Shown: piece after piece, positions 43,679-62,738 of the stretch
How positions within the stretch are numbered: the stretch's first letter is position 1
Layout of the letters: the number at the start of each line of letters is the position of its first letter
Assembly: GCF_014237835.1 (NCBI RefSeq)
Contig: NZ_JACJVI010000007.1
Coordinates: 62,001 to 126,000 of the forward strand
DNA: 64,000 nt
Origin: Rhizobium sp. AQ_MP
GTDB lineage: Bacteria > Pseudomonadota > Alphaproteobacteria > Rhizobiales > Rhizobiaceae
Direction: 5' to 3'
Made by a program: the position numbers and the translations under genes
The notes under the pieces: generated by a model
What the model saw: the letters and a program-made list of their open reading frames with translations, nothing else
Told to the model about the DNA's origin: nothing
Database searches by the model: none

Positions 43679-44653
43679 ATGCGCGAGACGTTTTATGCCG
43701 GCCTTGCTGTGGCCGCGACTGCTCTTTTTCTGCTTCCAGCCGAAAGCCGGGCTGCCGACATCAAATATGCCTGCGAGAACGGCACGGCTCTGACAGTCTC
43801 GTTCAGTGAGGCCACCGCCGAGATCACCATCCCCGATGGCTCTAAGGTCTCGTTGCCGCAGCAGCAGGCGGCCAGCGGGTTCTGGTACTCCGATGGTCGT
43901 TATGAGATTCGCGGCAAGGGCGAGGAGTTGCAGTTTGCGATCGGCCGCATGGCGCCCGTCATCTGCCGCAATGCCGGAGAAGTCACCGGCCAGTTCGACC
44001 GCGCCACCCGTGCCGAAGTCCAGCTCGCGGAAAAGGACACGGGCTTCGACATGAAGGGTAAGCTGACCTGCCTGCGCTACCCCAATTTCGCCCTGAAGGA
44101 ACTCGATCTTGGCGAGAAGGGCGCCGCAGGTCTCTTTATCGCTTCGTCGGCAGGACCCTGTCAGCTCAATTCGACGCTCGACCGCAAGATCAAGGACGAT
44201 ACCGCCGGTTATCTTTGGGGTGCCGTCGGTCCTTATGCTTTTTTCCGCGGCGCCGATGGCTGGAATGGCGGCATGCCATTCGTTGTCTATGACGCCCGAA
44301 CCGGCACGCGCCTCATGGATGACGTGATCGCCGGGGAGTTTACCGGCCTGTCTCTCGCCGGCGAGGAACTCACCCTGCGTTACCGCCGTACCTTCGCTGC
44401 GTCCTGCTCGCTGCTTGCCGCCCCGGACGCCTGTGCGGCAACCATCCGCAAGGAACTTGGCCTCGCCGCCGATCGCCCCCTGCCGGACTGCCGCCCCGCC
44501 TATCAGCCGGCCATCGACGCGGATCCGAATGCCGCCAGGGATATCGAGGCATGGCCAAGCGTCATCGACTATCCCGTCGAGCGCAAGCTTTCCGCATCCG
44601 GAACCAGCTTCGTGGCTGCCGATGGCGATCTCACCTGCCGCCCGGCGATGTGA
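43679..44653 (+). CDS. secreted protein with an MliC (lysozyme inhibitor)-like domain
   Basis: 324 residues. The signal peptide ends near AESRAADI. Residues about 28-95 (KYACENGTALTVSF, ASGFWYSDGRYEIRGKG, APVICR) fit the MliC fold, which blocks c-type lysozyme. The longer C-terminal part with four further Cys is not recognised. GAGGGAG precedes the ATG at 43679; the frame upstream is attR DNA. It is the first chromosomal gene after the element. Confidence 0.72.
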   Translation: MRETFYAGLAVAATALFLLPAESRAADIKYACENGTALTVSFSEATAEITIPDGSKVSLPQQQAASGFWYSDGRYEIRGKGEELQFAIGRMAPVICRNAGEVTGQFDRATRAEVQLAEKDTGFDMKGKLTCLRYPNFALKELDLGEKGAAGLFIASSAGPCQLNSTLDRKIKDDTAGYLWGAVGPYAFFRGADGWNGGMPFVVYDARTGTRLMDDVIAGEFTGLSLAGEELTLRYRRTFAASCSLLAAPDACAATIRKELGLAADRPLPDCRPAYQPAIDADPNAARDIEAWPSVIDYPVERKLSASGTSFVAADGDLTCRPAM

Positions 44654-44677
44654 CCTGGCGGCAGAAACAGGCCGACA

Positions 44678-45892
44678 TCAGTCCTCGGCGTCGAGCCGGA
44701 CGGCCTCCTGGATGTCGCGCAAGAGGTCGGGCAGGGCGCTTTGCACACGGTTCCAGCTCGGCATGAACGGCGTCGCGTTCGGATTGTCGAGATAGACCTG
44801 GCCCGCCTCGATCAGGTTCGCTGCGAACAGCTCCACCGCCTGCTCCTCGCGATGCCGGTCGGTCGTCAGCCCGTTCATCCGTGCGTCGTGATAATAGGTT
44901 TCGACCAGATCGAGTGCTGTCCGATAATAGGTGGCCTTCAGCGTCCGGAAGGCATCCTGCCCGAAGACGACACCGTCGGTCGCAAGCTTGCGGTAAAGGG
45001 CCTTGGTAATGTCGATCGACATGCGCGACAGGCCCTTGGCAGCGTCTTCCGGCGAGAGCGGCTGATGCTTGTGATCATAGGCGTCGGCGATATCCACCTG
45101 GCAGATCGCGTGGTTGGAGTAGTTGCGCCAGAGCTCCGAGAGCACGCCGATTTCCAGGCCCCAGTCGGAGGGGATGCGGATGTCCGAGAGGATCTGCGTC
45201 TGCATCGCGAATTCGCCGGCCAGCGGATAGCGGAAGGCCTTGAGATAATCGATATAGGGGTGGTGTCCGATGACCTTTTCGAGGCTGAGCAGCAGCGGCG
45301 TCACCAGTAGGCGGGTCACGCGACCGTTGAGGGAGCGGTCGGCGATGCGCGGGTAATAGCCCTTGGAAAAGACGTACGGGAAGCGCGGATTGGCCACAGG
45401 ATAGACGAGCCGTGCCAGCATGTCGCGCGAATAGGTGGTGATATCGCAGTCGTGCAGGGCAACGACACCGGCCTGGCGTGCGGCAAGGACATAGCCCATG
45501 CAGAACCAGACATTGCGACCCTTGCCCGGCTGGTCGGGCGAAAGATCCTCTGCCTTCAGCTTCTCGTCGACCGCCCGCAGACGGGGGCCGTCATGCCAGA
45601 GGATCGTATGCTTCTGCGGCAGCCGGGAGAAATACTGCTTTGCATGGCGAAATTGCGCCTCGTCGGCCTGGTCGAGTCCAATGACGATTTCGGCGATATA
45701 GGGAGCCTGCGAGAGTTCCGAAACGATATGCTCAAGCGCCGGTGCTTCGAGCTCGGAATAAAGCGATGGCAGGATCAGCGTGATCGGCCGCGAAGCGGAA
45801 AAGACCGAGAGCTCCTTCTCCATCCGCTCCAGCGAGCGCTCCCTGAGATTGTGCAGGGTCGCAACCACGCCGTTCTGGTGAAAATCCGCCAT
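44678..45892 (-). CDS. glycosyltransferase, glucosyl/mannosyl-3-phosphoglycerate synthase-like
   Basis: 404 residues, no signal peptide. ITLILPSLYSELEAPAL opens a GT-A fold, GKGRNVWFCMGY lines the nucleotide-sugar site, and HDCDITTYSRDML is the metal-binding DxD-type region. The next gene upstream encodes a mannosyl-3-phosphoglycerate phosphatase-like HAD enzyme, so the pair probably makes a glycosylglycerate compatible solute. The sugar donor is not predictable. AAAGGA precedes the ATG at 45892. Confidence 0.82.
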   Translation of the reverse strand: MADFHQNGVVATLHNLRERSLERMEKELSVFSASRPITLILPSLYSELEAPALEHIVSELSQAPYIAEIVIGLDQADEAQFRHAKQYFSRLPQKHTILWHDGPRLRAVDEKLKAEDLSPDQPGKGRNVWFCMGYVLAARQAGVVALHDCDITTYSRDMLARLVYPVANPRFPYVFSKGYYPRIADRSLNGRVTRLLVTPLLLSLEKVIGHHPYIDYLKAFRYPLAGEFAMQTQILSDIRIPSDWGLEIGVLSELWRNYSNHAICQVDIADAYDHKHQPLSPEDAAKGLSRMSIDITKALYRKLATDGVVFGQDAFRTLKATYYRTALDLVETYYHDARMNGLTTDRHREEQAVELFAANLIEAGQVYLDNPNATPFMPSWNRVQSALPDLLRDIQEAVRLDAED

Positions 45893-45929
45893 GTCTATTC
45901 CTTTCGTGATGAAGCCGGTTGCGGCCGGC

Positions 45930-46721
45930 TCAGAGAAACCCCGTGGCAACGAGTTGTTGGATCATTGTGTTCCAGCCCCAGGGGCCAGCTTGTTCAGAGC
46001 GCAGGATCGCACCCTCCTGCTCGCGTTTTGTGACGGGCAGCGGATGATGCGCGGGATTGGCGATGATGATACCGCAGTCGGCCGCTTCCAGCATGGCCAG
46101 ATCGTTCGGCGCATCACCGAGCGCAACCGTCCGGATCGGTTCTCCCGTCAGGCGCCGGTAATGCGCGACGACCTCGGCCATCCGCTCGGCTTTTGAAGTC
46201 TTCGGCATCAGCGTGAAGAAGCGCCCGCCCTGAACGGCGGTGAAACCCTGCGTGTGCAGCAGGCCGAGGAAGGCCGCCTTCTGCGCCTCGGTCCCGGTGA
46301 AATGCCCCGGCTCCGAAAACTGCCGCTGACGGGCAAGCTCGGCTGAAGCCAGGGGCAGGCCGGTCTCGCTTGCAACGCGCCTGGCATCCCAGTCGCCAAA
46401 GCCTTCGAAACAGGCCCTGAGGTCCTTAGGTATTTCCCTAAGAAAGCTTCGCAAGCGGCTGTAAGGACTCGGCAAATCCCGATCAACAGGGGAACTTTCG
46501 GCGTTCAGCCCGACCAAACCGGCACCGTTTTCGACGATCATCGGATGCGATATCCCGATCCCTTCTGCGATCGGTCGCATCTCGGCTTCCGTCTTGCTGC
46601 TCGCCAGGATCACGGGAATGCCGCGTGCTGCGAGCAGATCAAGCGCTGGGCGCGCCGCCTCGTAGGAATAGCTGTCGTGATCGAGCAGCGTCCCGTCGAG
46701 ATCGGTGAAGACGAGCTTCAT
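45930..46721 (-). CDS. HAD-IIB phosphatase, mannosyl-3-phosphoglycerate phosphatase-like
   Basis: 263 residues. FTDLDGTLLDHDSYSYEAA holds the nucleophile Asp motif (DxDGT), VILASSKTEAEM motif II, and TVALGDAPNDLAMLEAAD motif IV. The cap domain is of the IIB type used by MpgP. It would remove phosphate from the glycosyl-3-phosphoglycerate made by the neighbouring transferase. Its start shares one base with the rlmB stop (TGATG). Confidence 0.87.
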   Translation of the reverse strand: MKLVFTDLDGTLLDHDSYSYEAARPALDLLAARGIPVILASSKTEAEMRPIAEGIGISHPMIVENGAGLVGLNAESSPVDRDLPSPYSRLRSFLREIPKDLRACFEGFGDWDARRVASETGLPLASAELARQRQFSEPGHFTGTEAQKAAFLGLLHTQGFTAVQGGRFFTLMPKTSKAERMAEVVAHYRRLTGEPIRTVALGDAPNDLAMLEAADCGIIIANPAHHPLPVTKREQEGAILRSEQAGPWGWNTMIQQLVATGFL

Positions 46722-47602
46722 CAGCCCTGGGCCGCCAGATGCTGCCGCGAGGCGTAAAGGGCAATCGCTGCGGCGTTGGAGACGTTGAGCGACTTGATCG
46801 CGCCCGGCATGTCGAGACGGGCGAGCGACGACACGGTCTCGCGCGTCTTCTGCCTGAGCCCCTTGCCCTCGGATCCGAGCACCAGCGCGATGCGGTCGCC
46901 GGTGAGCGTCTCTTCCATCGGTGCCGGCCCTTCCGAATCGAGTCCGACAGAGAAGAAGCCGAGCTTGTGCAGCTCGCCCAGCGCATCGGCGAGATTGGTC
47001 ACTTGGATATAGGGGATGAGTTCGAGCGCGCCGGAGGCGGATTTCGCCAGCACGCCCGATTCCGTCGGGCTGTGCCGCTGCGTCGTGATGACGGCACCGG
47101 CATCGAAGGCGACCGCCGAGCGCATGATGGCGCCGACATTATGCGGATCGGTGACTTGGTCGAGCACCAGGATCAGCGGGCTGTCCTTCAGCGCCTCCAG
47201 CCGACGAACGGGCAGGGGGCGGGTTTCGAGCATCACGCCCTGGTGGATCGCTTCGGGGCCAAGGATCTTGTCGAGATCCTGAGGGGTGACCGTCTCGAAG
47301 GGGATGCCGAGGTTTTCCACAGATCCGATTTCGAGCCTCGCCAGCGCATTCTGCGTCGCCGAAAGCTTGATCAGTTTGCGCTCAGGGTTCTCCAGCGCGG
47401 CACGAACGGTGTGCAGCCCGTAGAGCAGGACCTGCTCGGGTGCGAGCTTTGGCGGCGTCCAGTCGGCATTGCTCTTGCGCGGCTTCTGGGGCCCAGGTGT
47501 GGGGATTTCGCCGCGTTCCCGCTTGGCGTCCCGCACCTGTCGGCGCAGCGTCGCATAATGGGTGTCGCGGGCGGTTTTGTCGGTTTTCGGATCTTTTGCC
47601 AT
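46721..47602 (-). CDS. rlmB: 23S rRNA (guanosine 2'-O) methyltransferase, SpoU/TrmH family
   Basis: 293 residues. A basic N-terminal extension and substrate-binding domain (LLYGLHTVRAALENP) precede the knotted SPOUT domain with LDQVTDPHNVGAIMRSA, LVLGSEGKGLR and IKSLNVSNAAAIALYA. It likely methylates G2251 of 23S rRNA with SAM. It lies divergently next to the tRNA-Tyr-tRNA-Gly-tuf group, the usual alphaproteobacterial arrangement. Confidence 0.93.
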   Translation of the reverse strand: MAKDPKTDKTARDTHYATLRRQVRDAKRERGEIPTPGPQKPRKSNADWTPPKLAPEQVLLYGLHTVRAALENPERKLIKLSATQNALARLEIGSVENLGIPFETVTPQDLDKILGPEAIHQGVMLETRPLPVRRLEALKDSPLILVLDQVTDPHNVGAIMRSAVAFDAGAVITTQRHSPTESGVLAKSASGALELIPYIQVTNLADALGELHKLGFFSVGLDSEGPAPMEETLTGDRIALVLGSEGKGLRQKTRETVSSLARLDMPGAIKSLNVSNAAAIALYASRQHLAAQG

Positions 47603-47808
47603 GCGCCCTTATAGCGAGGGGCAGGGGGCGGGCATAGACCCGCCTGCAATTTCGGCTTCGTGTCGACCCCATGAAACTTTTCGGAATTTTTCGTCAAACT
47701 TCGTGTTGACAGGAGCCGGTTGGGCCGTCATATACCCGCCGCAGATCAGGGGGCGACGCACTCTGGTCGGGACTACGAAGCTTGGTCGCCAGATCCAGAC
47801 GAAAGAAT

Positions 47809-47893
47809 GGAGAGATGCCCGAGTGGTTAAAGGGGACGGACTGTAAATCCGTTGGCTCAGCCTACGTTGGTTCAAATCCAACTCTCTCCACCA
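47809..47893 (+). tRNA. tRNA-Tyr (anticodon GUA)
   Basis: 85 bases with encoded CCA. GGAGAGA / TCTCTCC acceptor, anticodon loop CTGTAAA, and a long variable arm typical of bacterial tRNA-Tyr. Confidence 0.97.
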
Positions 47894-47914
47894 TTCGTCC
47901 TCGGATCTGAAAAT

Positions 47915-47988
47915 GCGGGTATAGCTCAATGGTAGAGCAGCAGCCTTCCAAGCTGAATACACGGGTTCGATTCCCGTTACCCGCTCCA
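47915..47988 (+). tRNA. tRNA-Gly (anticodon UCC)
   Basis: 74 bases with encoded CCA. GCGGGTA / TACCCGC acceptor, anticodon loop CTTCCAA. It lies 21 bases after tRNA-Tyr and upstream of tuf, so the three may share a transcript. Confidence 0.97.
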
Positions 47989-48211
47989 GACCAGACAATC
48001 ACTAAGCCCAAGAATGCGAACGATTTTCCAGCTTCAGCTCGCGTGGCGGCAGGATCTTTCCCCTGCGTGAGGTTTGGGTGCGGTAAATCGTGCTTTTCGG
48101 CCGCCGGAAGGCCAATCAATTAAGGCTTGCGCATTGCGCACGAAAGCCTTAAACGGCGGGACCAAACCGGTTCGCCGGGGCAACCCCGTTTCGTTCACAG
48201 GAAGCATTCAA

Positions 48212-49387
<1,176 letters not shown>

Positions 49388-49410
49388 TCGTTGATCTGAT
49401 CGACAGAATC

Positions 49411-49447
49411 AAAAAGGGCCTCGCTGGAAACAGCGGGGCCTTTTTTC
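49411..49447 (+). terminator. rho-independent terminator of tuf
   Basis: AAAAAGGGCCTCGCTG pairs with CAGCGGGGCCTTTTTT around a GAAA tetraloop, followed by a T-run. The A-tract on the left allows use from the other strand too. Confidence 0.93.
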
Positions 49448-49522
49448 GTTGGCGAGTGGGGTTCCTGAAGGGCATGGCGGTTAGTCGAGCTTGGTGCAAA
49501 TGCCAGCGCAGGCGGGCACCCT

Positions 49523-49897
49523 TTACGCCCGCTGCAGAAACTGCTCTTCCGCCAGCCTCAATAGATCGGTGACGAGGTAGCCGTTGATCGTCAGCCCGGT
49601 CAGGTCGCATTCGGCAATCGAGGTATCGGCAAGGCTGGCGAAACGAATGGTGCTGCCGTTCAGGTCGACATGGGTCAGGCTGGCGGCATGCAGCACGACA
49701 TTCTCCATGACAGCCGCATTCATCGCCACGTTGCGGATCACCATCTGCTCGGCATTGGCGTCGGTCATGAGGCTGCGTCCGAGATCCACGTTGCTGAACA
49801 CCGCCTCCTTCAGGGAGACATCGCTGAAACGGGATTCCGACATGTCGGCGTCATCGAACTCGGAACCGGGCAGGCTGGCATTGCTGATGCGGATCAT
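49523..49897 (-). CDS. pentapeptide-repeat-like protein
   Basis: 124 residues. Repeating A(D/N)LxX-type units (SLPGSEFDDADMSESRF, VFSNVDLGRSL, LTHVDLNGSTI, SIAECDLTGL) suggest a right-handed beta-helix fold. Function unknown; some members mimic DNA or shield gyrase. GGAGGA seven bases before the ATG at 49897 supports the start. It is isolated between tuf and tRNA-Trp on the opposite strand. Confidence 0.75.
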   Translation of the reverse strand: MIRISNASLPGSEFDDADMSESRFSDVSLKEAVFSNVDLGRSLMTDANAEQMVIRNVAMNAAVMENVVLHAASLTHVDLNGSTIRFASLADTSIAECDLTGLTINGYLVTDLLRLAEEQFLQRA

Positions 49898-50218
49898 GGC
49901 AATCCTCCGAGAAGAATGCACAGAACTATCGGGCAAAGGGCGGTATCTGGCAAGCGTTGCGTCGCGACTCGCACGTGTGTGTCGACAGTCGATGTCGCCT
50001 CACGCTGCGTGGGATGCCACCTTTGTGGTTCAAATGATCGAGAGGTATGTGGGCGAGGGGGCTTGTTGCCGCGTATCCCGGGCGTTTTCGCCTGCTGCTC
50101 GGCATGCCATTGACCGCTCTGGTGAAAAGCAGAAAAAAGACACTTGCCATTCCATCGCTCCCGTCTTAAAGGGAGCGCCATGCCTCGGGCGGGAGCGTTC
50201 CAGTCGGGGGTAAGGCTT
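49898..50218. other. gene-free region before tRNA-Trp
   Basis: About 320 bases without a supportable frame. A hairpin GCTCCC / GGGAGC (50157-50176) lies about 40 bases before tRNA-Trp. The region should hold the promoter for tRNA-Trp and secE-nusG; TTGCCA at 50144 is a possible -35 box. Confidence 0.4.
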
Positions 50219-50294
<76 letters not shown>

Positions 50295-50477
50295 TGTCCG
50301 CCCGGCGCGCTTCTGAAGCTGCGACGAGTAAGAAGATCTGGCAAAGCCGAAAAGTTGCAGAAGAGCTTTTCCCTCTTGTGAAAAGGGGAATCGCTCTTTA
50401 TGTAGGGTTCAAACAGACACGCGGTGCGTGGGGCTGACCAAGGTCGGCTTTACGCGCCGTAAATGCGTGGGCATTAA

Positions 50478-50678
50478 ATGGCATCCAAGGGTAATCCATT
50501 CGCGTTTCTGCAGCAGGTACGCTCCGAGACGTCCAAGGTGACGTGGCCCTCGCGTCGCGAGACCACGATTTCGACGCTCATGGTCCTGGCGATGGTGTTT
50601 TTCGCTGCGCTGTTCTTCTTCGGCGCGGACCAGCTGATCAGCTGGTTGCTCAGCCTCGTGCTGAGCGTCGGCAATTAA
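50478..50678 (+). CDS. secE: preprotein translocase subunit SecE
   Basis: 66 residues, the short single-helix form. The amphipathic QQVRSETSKVTWPSRRET segment precedes one membrane helix. It clamps SecY in the inner membrane. nusG follows after 16 bases. Confidence 0.96.
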   Translation: MASKGNPFAFLQQVRSETSKVTWPSRRETTISTLMVLAMVFFAALFFFGADQLISWLLSLVLSVGN

Positions 50679-50694
50679 TCGGGCGGAGACGAAC

Positions 50695-51225
50695 ATGGCG
50701 GCACGTTGGTACATCGTCCACGCGTATTCGAATTTTGAGAAGAAGGTCGCGGAAGACATCGAGAACAAGGCGCGTCAGAAGGGCCTTGAGCATCTCTTTG
50801 AAAAGATCCTCGTTCCGACCGAAAAGGTCGTCGAGGTTCGCCGCGGTCGTAAGGTGGACAGCGAACGGAAGTTCTTCCCCGGCTACGTGCTGGTGCGGGC
50901 GAACCTGACGGACGAAGCCTACCACCTGATCAAGAATACCCCGAAGGTGACGGGCTTCCTCGGTTCCGACAACAAGCCGGTTCCGATCCCGGACTTCGAA
51001 GCCGAGCGCATCCTGGGTCAGGTCCAGGAAGGCGTCGAGCGTCCGAAGTCCTCCGTATCCTTCGAAATCGGCGAACAGGTTCGCGTCTCCGACGGCCCCT
51101 TCGCCTCCTTCAACGGCATCGTCCAGGACGTGGACGAAGAGCGTTCGCGCCTCAAGGTCGAGGTTTCGATCTTCGGTCGCGCGACCCCCGTCGAACTCGA
51201 ATACGGTCAGGTCGAAAAGGTCTGA
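50695..51225 (+). CDS. nusG: transcription elongation/antitermination factor NusG
   Basis: 176 residues. The NGN domain (ARWYIVHAYSNFEKKVAEDI; RGRKVDSERKFFPGYVLV) is followed by a KOW domain (VSDGPFASFNGIVQDVD). It binds RNA polymerase and couples it to Rho or S10. GGAG precedes the ATG. Confidence 0.98.
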   Translation: MAARWYIVHAYSNFEKKVAEDIENKARQKGLEHLFEKILVPTEKVVEVRRGRKVDSERKFFPGYVLVRANLTDEAYHLIKNTPKVTGFLGSDNKPVPIPDFEAERILGQVQEGVERPKSSVSFEIGEQVRVSDGPFASFNGIVQDVDEERSRLKVEVSIFGRATPVELEYGQVEKV

Positions 51226-51313
51226 TCGGAGCAGGGGAGGCAACTCCCCGATCCGCGTGGGAGGATGGCGGTCTCTAAGCCGGACCGTCCAGACGCACCA
51301 CGCAACCGCAGCC

Positions 51314-51352
51314 GCCAGCGTGACGCTGGCATAATGGACCGGGCAACCGGTC
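51314..51352 (+). promoter_or_regulatory. structured leader before rplK
   Basis: Two adjacent hairpins, GCCAGCG / CGCTGGC (51314-51330) and GACCGG / CCGGTC (51337-51352), end about 20 bases before the rplK start. In bacteria L1 binds a leader near rplK to repress rplKA translation; this is a candidate for that site. Confidence 0.4.
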
Positions 51353-51373
51353 TGAAATGAAAGGCAGAGAGTA

Positions 51374-51805
51374 ATGGCTAAGAAAGTTGCAGGCCAGCTC
51401 AAGCTCCAGGTCAAGGCAGGATCGGCCAACCCGTCCCCGCCGATCGGCCCGGCCCTTGGTCAGCGTGGCATTAACATCATGGAATTCTGCAAGGCGTTCA
51501 ATGCCGCCACGCAGGAAATGGAAAAGGGTATGCCGATCCCGGTCGTCATCACCTATTACCAGGACAAGTCCTTCACCTTCGCAATGAAGCAGCCGCCGGT
51601 CACCTACTGGCTGAAGAAGGAAGCAAAGATCACCTCTGGCTCGAAGACTCCGGGCAAGGGTGCGAAGGTCGGTACGATCACCAAGGCGCAGGTCCGCGCA
51701 ATTGCCGAAGGCAAGATGAAGGATCTGAACGCCGCCGACATCGAAGGCGCAATGCTGATGGTTGAGGGCTCTGCCCGCTCCATGGGCCTGGAAGTGGTAG
51801 GTTGA
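51374..51805 (+). CDS. rplK: 50S ribosomal protein L11
   Basis: 143 residues. [29 protein letters not shown] is represented by conserved PPIGPALGQ and the C-terminal RNA-binding [14 protein letters not shown] end ([12 protein letters not shown]). It forms the GTPase-associated stalk base. The gene ends two bases before rplA. Confidence 0.98.
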   Translation: MAKKVAGQLKLQVKAGSANPSPPIGPALGQRGINIMEFCKAFNAATQEMEKGMPIPVVITYYQDKSFTFAMKQPPVTYWLKKEAKITSGSKTPGKGAKVGTITKAQVRAIAEGKMKDLNAADIEGAMLMVEGSARSMGLEVVG

Positions 51806-51807
51806 TC

Positions 51808-52503
51808 ATGGCCAAGGTAGCAAAGCGTATTCAGAAGATCCGCGAAGGCGTGGACCCGACCAAGCTGGTCGCCCTCACCGACGCCATCTCGATGGTCAAG
51901 GAACGTGCCGTCGCCAAGTTCGACGAAACGATCGAAATCGCCATGAACCTCGGCGTCGACCCGCGCCATGCAGACCAGATGGTCCGCGGCGTGGTCAACC
52001 TGCCGAACGGTACGGGCCGTGACGTTCGCGTTGCCGTCTTCGCACGTGGCGCCAAGGCTGACGAAGCCAAGGCAGCCGGTGCAGACATCGTCGGCGCCGA
52101 AGACCTGCTCGAAATCGTCCAGGGCGGCAAGATCGACTTCGATCGCTGCATCGCGACCCCGGACATGATGCCGCTCGTCGGCCGTCTCGGTAAGGTTCTC
52201 GGCCCGCGTGGCATGATGCCGAACCCGAAGGTTGGCACGGTCACCATGGACGTCACGGGCGCCGTCAAGGCTTCCAAGGGCGGTGCCGTCGAGTTCCGCG
52301 TCGAGAAGGCTGGTATCGTCCATGCCGGCATCGGCAAGGCTTCCTTCGACGCCAAGGCGCTCGAAGAGAACATTAAGGCCTTCGCTGACGCCGTCATCAA
52401 GGCAAAGCCGGCTGGCGCCAAGGGCAACTACGTCAAGCGCGTAGCGATCTCCTCGACCATGGGCCCGGGCGTCAAGATCGACCCGGCCACGGTTACGGCC
52501 TGA
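51808..52503 (+). CDS. rplA: 50S ribosomal protein L1
   Basis: 231 residues. [19 protein letters not shown] and [16 protein letters not shown] are the family signature. It forms the L1 stalk and usually represses its own operon. I use ATG 51808, which begins MAKVAKRIQ; a TTG two codons upstream is less likely. Confidence 0.98.
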   Translation: MAKVAKRIQKIREGVDPTKLVALTDAISMVKERAVAKFDETIEIAMNLGVDPRHADQMVRGVVNLPNGTGRDVRVAVFARGAKADEAKAAGADIVGAEDLLEIVQGGKIDFDRCIATPDMMPLVGRLGKVLGPRGMMPNPKVGTVTMDVTGAVKASKGGAVEFRVEKAGIVHAGIGKASFDAKALEENIKAFADAVIKAKPAGAKGNYVKRVAISSTMGPGVKIDPATVTA

Positions 52504-52846
52504 TCATGAATTCGGCCGGAGCCTCACGCTCCGGCCCACCAAGTTTCCGGCCTTTCGGGGCCGGAAATGTCTGGTTCGAAAGACCAGACACTCCTGTCCG
52601 AGATTGTGGGTGGCCTTTGGGCCTTAATGATTGCCCTCATGAGACGGGTAAGATCCGTATTTAAACGTCTGATGACGTCTTGAAGTTCGGTTCGAGCCTT
52701 ATTCGCCTTATGCCTGGAGCGTGCTCCAAGCAGAGGGGACAGGATCCTCAAGCGTCGCTCGGGGTCCGACATGTTTGGATCCCTTGAGGCAAAGGCAAAC
52801 CCGGTGGGGCCTGCAGGATTGCGGTCCCATCAACTGGAGACAGACA
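52504..52846 (+). promoter_or_regulatory. rplJL leader (L10-leader-like) with three tandem hairpins
   Basis: 343 bases without a gene. Three perfect hairpins follow the rplA stop: GGCCGGAGC / GCTCCGGCC (52514-52536), TTTCCGGCC / GGCCGGAAA (52544-52567) and TGTCTGGT / ACCAGACA (52569-52590). The remaining stretch is where bacterial L10 leaders, bound by the L10-L12 complex to control rplJL translation, are found. Family identity was not tested. Confidence 0.6.
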
Positions 52847-53365
52847 GTGGAAAGAGCGGAAAAGCGCGAATTTGTCACGGAGCTGAACGAAGTCTTTAAG
52901 GCTTCCGGTTCGGTTGTCGTGGCCCACTATGCTGGTGTCACAGTTGCGCAGATGAACGACTTCCGTTCGAAGATGCGCGCTGCTGGCGGCACCGTCAAAG
53001 TCGCGAAGAACCGTCTGGCCAAGATCGCTCTTCAGGGCACGGAGTCCGAAGGGATGAGCAATCTCTTCAAGGGTCAGACGCTGATCGCATACAGCACCGA
53101 CCCGATCGTGGCTCCCAAGGTCGTCATGGATTTCGCCAAGACCAACGACAAGATCGTTGTTCTCGGTGGCGCCATGGGTTCGACCACGCTGAACGCTGAA
53201 GCAGTCAAGTCGCTTGCGACCCTGCCTTCGCTGGACGAACTGCGCGCAAAGCTGCTGGGTATGATTCAGACCCCGGCAACCCGCATCGCAGGCGTCGTAC
53301 AGGCCCCGGCTTCGCAGCTGGCGCGCGTTTTTGCGGCCTACGCAAAGAAGGACGAAGCCGCGTAA
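52847..53365 (+). CDS. rplJ: 50S ribosomal protein L10
   Basis: 172 residues. It opens [17 protein letters not shown] with [19 protein letters not shown] and later [11 protein letters not shown], all L10 features; the C-terminal helix binds L12 dimers. The start is GTG 52847 with GGAG eight bases upstream; the upstream frame is leader RNA. Confidence 0.97.
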   Translation: MERAEKREFVTELNEVFKASGSVVVAHYAGVTVAQMNDFRSKMRAAGGTVKVAKNRLAKIALQGTESEGMSNLFKGQTLIAYSTDPIVAPKVVMDFAKTNDKIVVLGGAMGSTTLNAEAVKSLATLPSLDELRAKLLGMIQTPATRIAGVVQAPASQLARVFAAYAKKDEAA

Positions 53366-53426
53366 GGCGGTTTTTCGCTGTTCAATAATCAAACCAGTTC
53401 GAACCGAACTCTAAAGGACTAGTAAA

Positions 53427-53804
<378 letters not shown>

Positions 53805-53814
53805 TATTGGAATG

Positions 53815-53896
53815 CGGCGGGAGAAGTTTACCTTTTCCCGCCGACTTCTCCCGAACATATTACCCAGGAACCGTCTGAAAACGGTTCCTGGGTAAT
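53815..53896 (+). promoter_or_regulatory. rplL-rpoB intercistronic hairpins (attenuator or processing site)
   Basis: CGGCGGGA (53815-53822) can pair with TCCCGCCG (53836-53843), or the overlapping CGGGAGAAGT (53818-53827) with ACTTCTCCCG (53844-53853); the two are mutually exclusive. Downstream lies a 16-base perfect stem (53859-53874 / 53881-53896, loop CTGAAA) without a T-run. In E. coli this gap holds an attenuator and an RNase III site. Confidence 0.6.
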
Positions 53897-54052
53897 GGGT
53901 TCTCAAGAGGATGGTCCTGACCCGAACGCCCGGCAAACCGGCCGGCCTTTCGGATTTCGGGACGAGATTGAGTGATCCATTTTTTGACGGAGCCGCCTGG
54001 CCAGCGGTCACCGTCTGTTGCAGGCCCGGGTGCAAACTGACAAGGAGCGACG

Positions 54053-58186
<4,134 letters not shown>

Positions 58187-58381
58187 GTTTGACAAGGCGT
58201 GCGTGGCGGAAAACGCCTCGCACGCCATTCCCGGCTCGCCCCGAAGGCCAATATCGGGGAGGGACGGGGAGTTTCGCCGCATTTCGCGGTTATTGTCATT
58301 TCAGGGTCCGGCGCGGCATCCCGGGACTTCGCCGCAACCGCGACCCAATCGAGGGCTCTTTGCCCCATCAAGGAGACAGGC

Positions 58382-62593
<4,212 letters not shown>

Positions 62594-62615
62594 TCGGCGC
62601 TCAGGTTGCAAGAAC

Positions 62616-62655
62616 AAAGGCCGCCCGGAGCGATCCGGGCGGCCTTTTTTTTTCT
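62616..62655 (+). terminator. rho-independent terminator of the rpoBC operon
   Basis: AAAGGCCGCCCGGA pairs with TCCGGGCGGCCTTT around GCGA, followed by nine or more T. Starts 23 bases after the rpoC stop. Confidence 0.96.
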
Positions 62656-62738
62656 TTATCGGGGGAGGGCTATCTTGCGCCAACGAAAGAGGCCGATCGC
62701 AAGCGACCGGCCTTGAATCATACCCAGGGAATTGTGGC

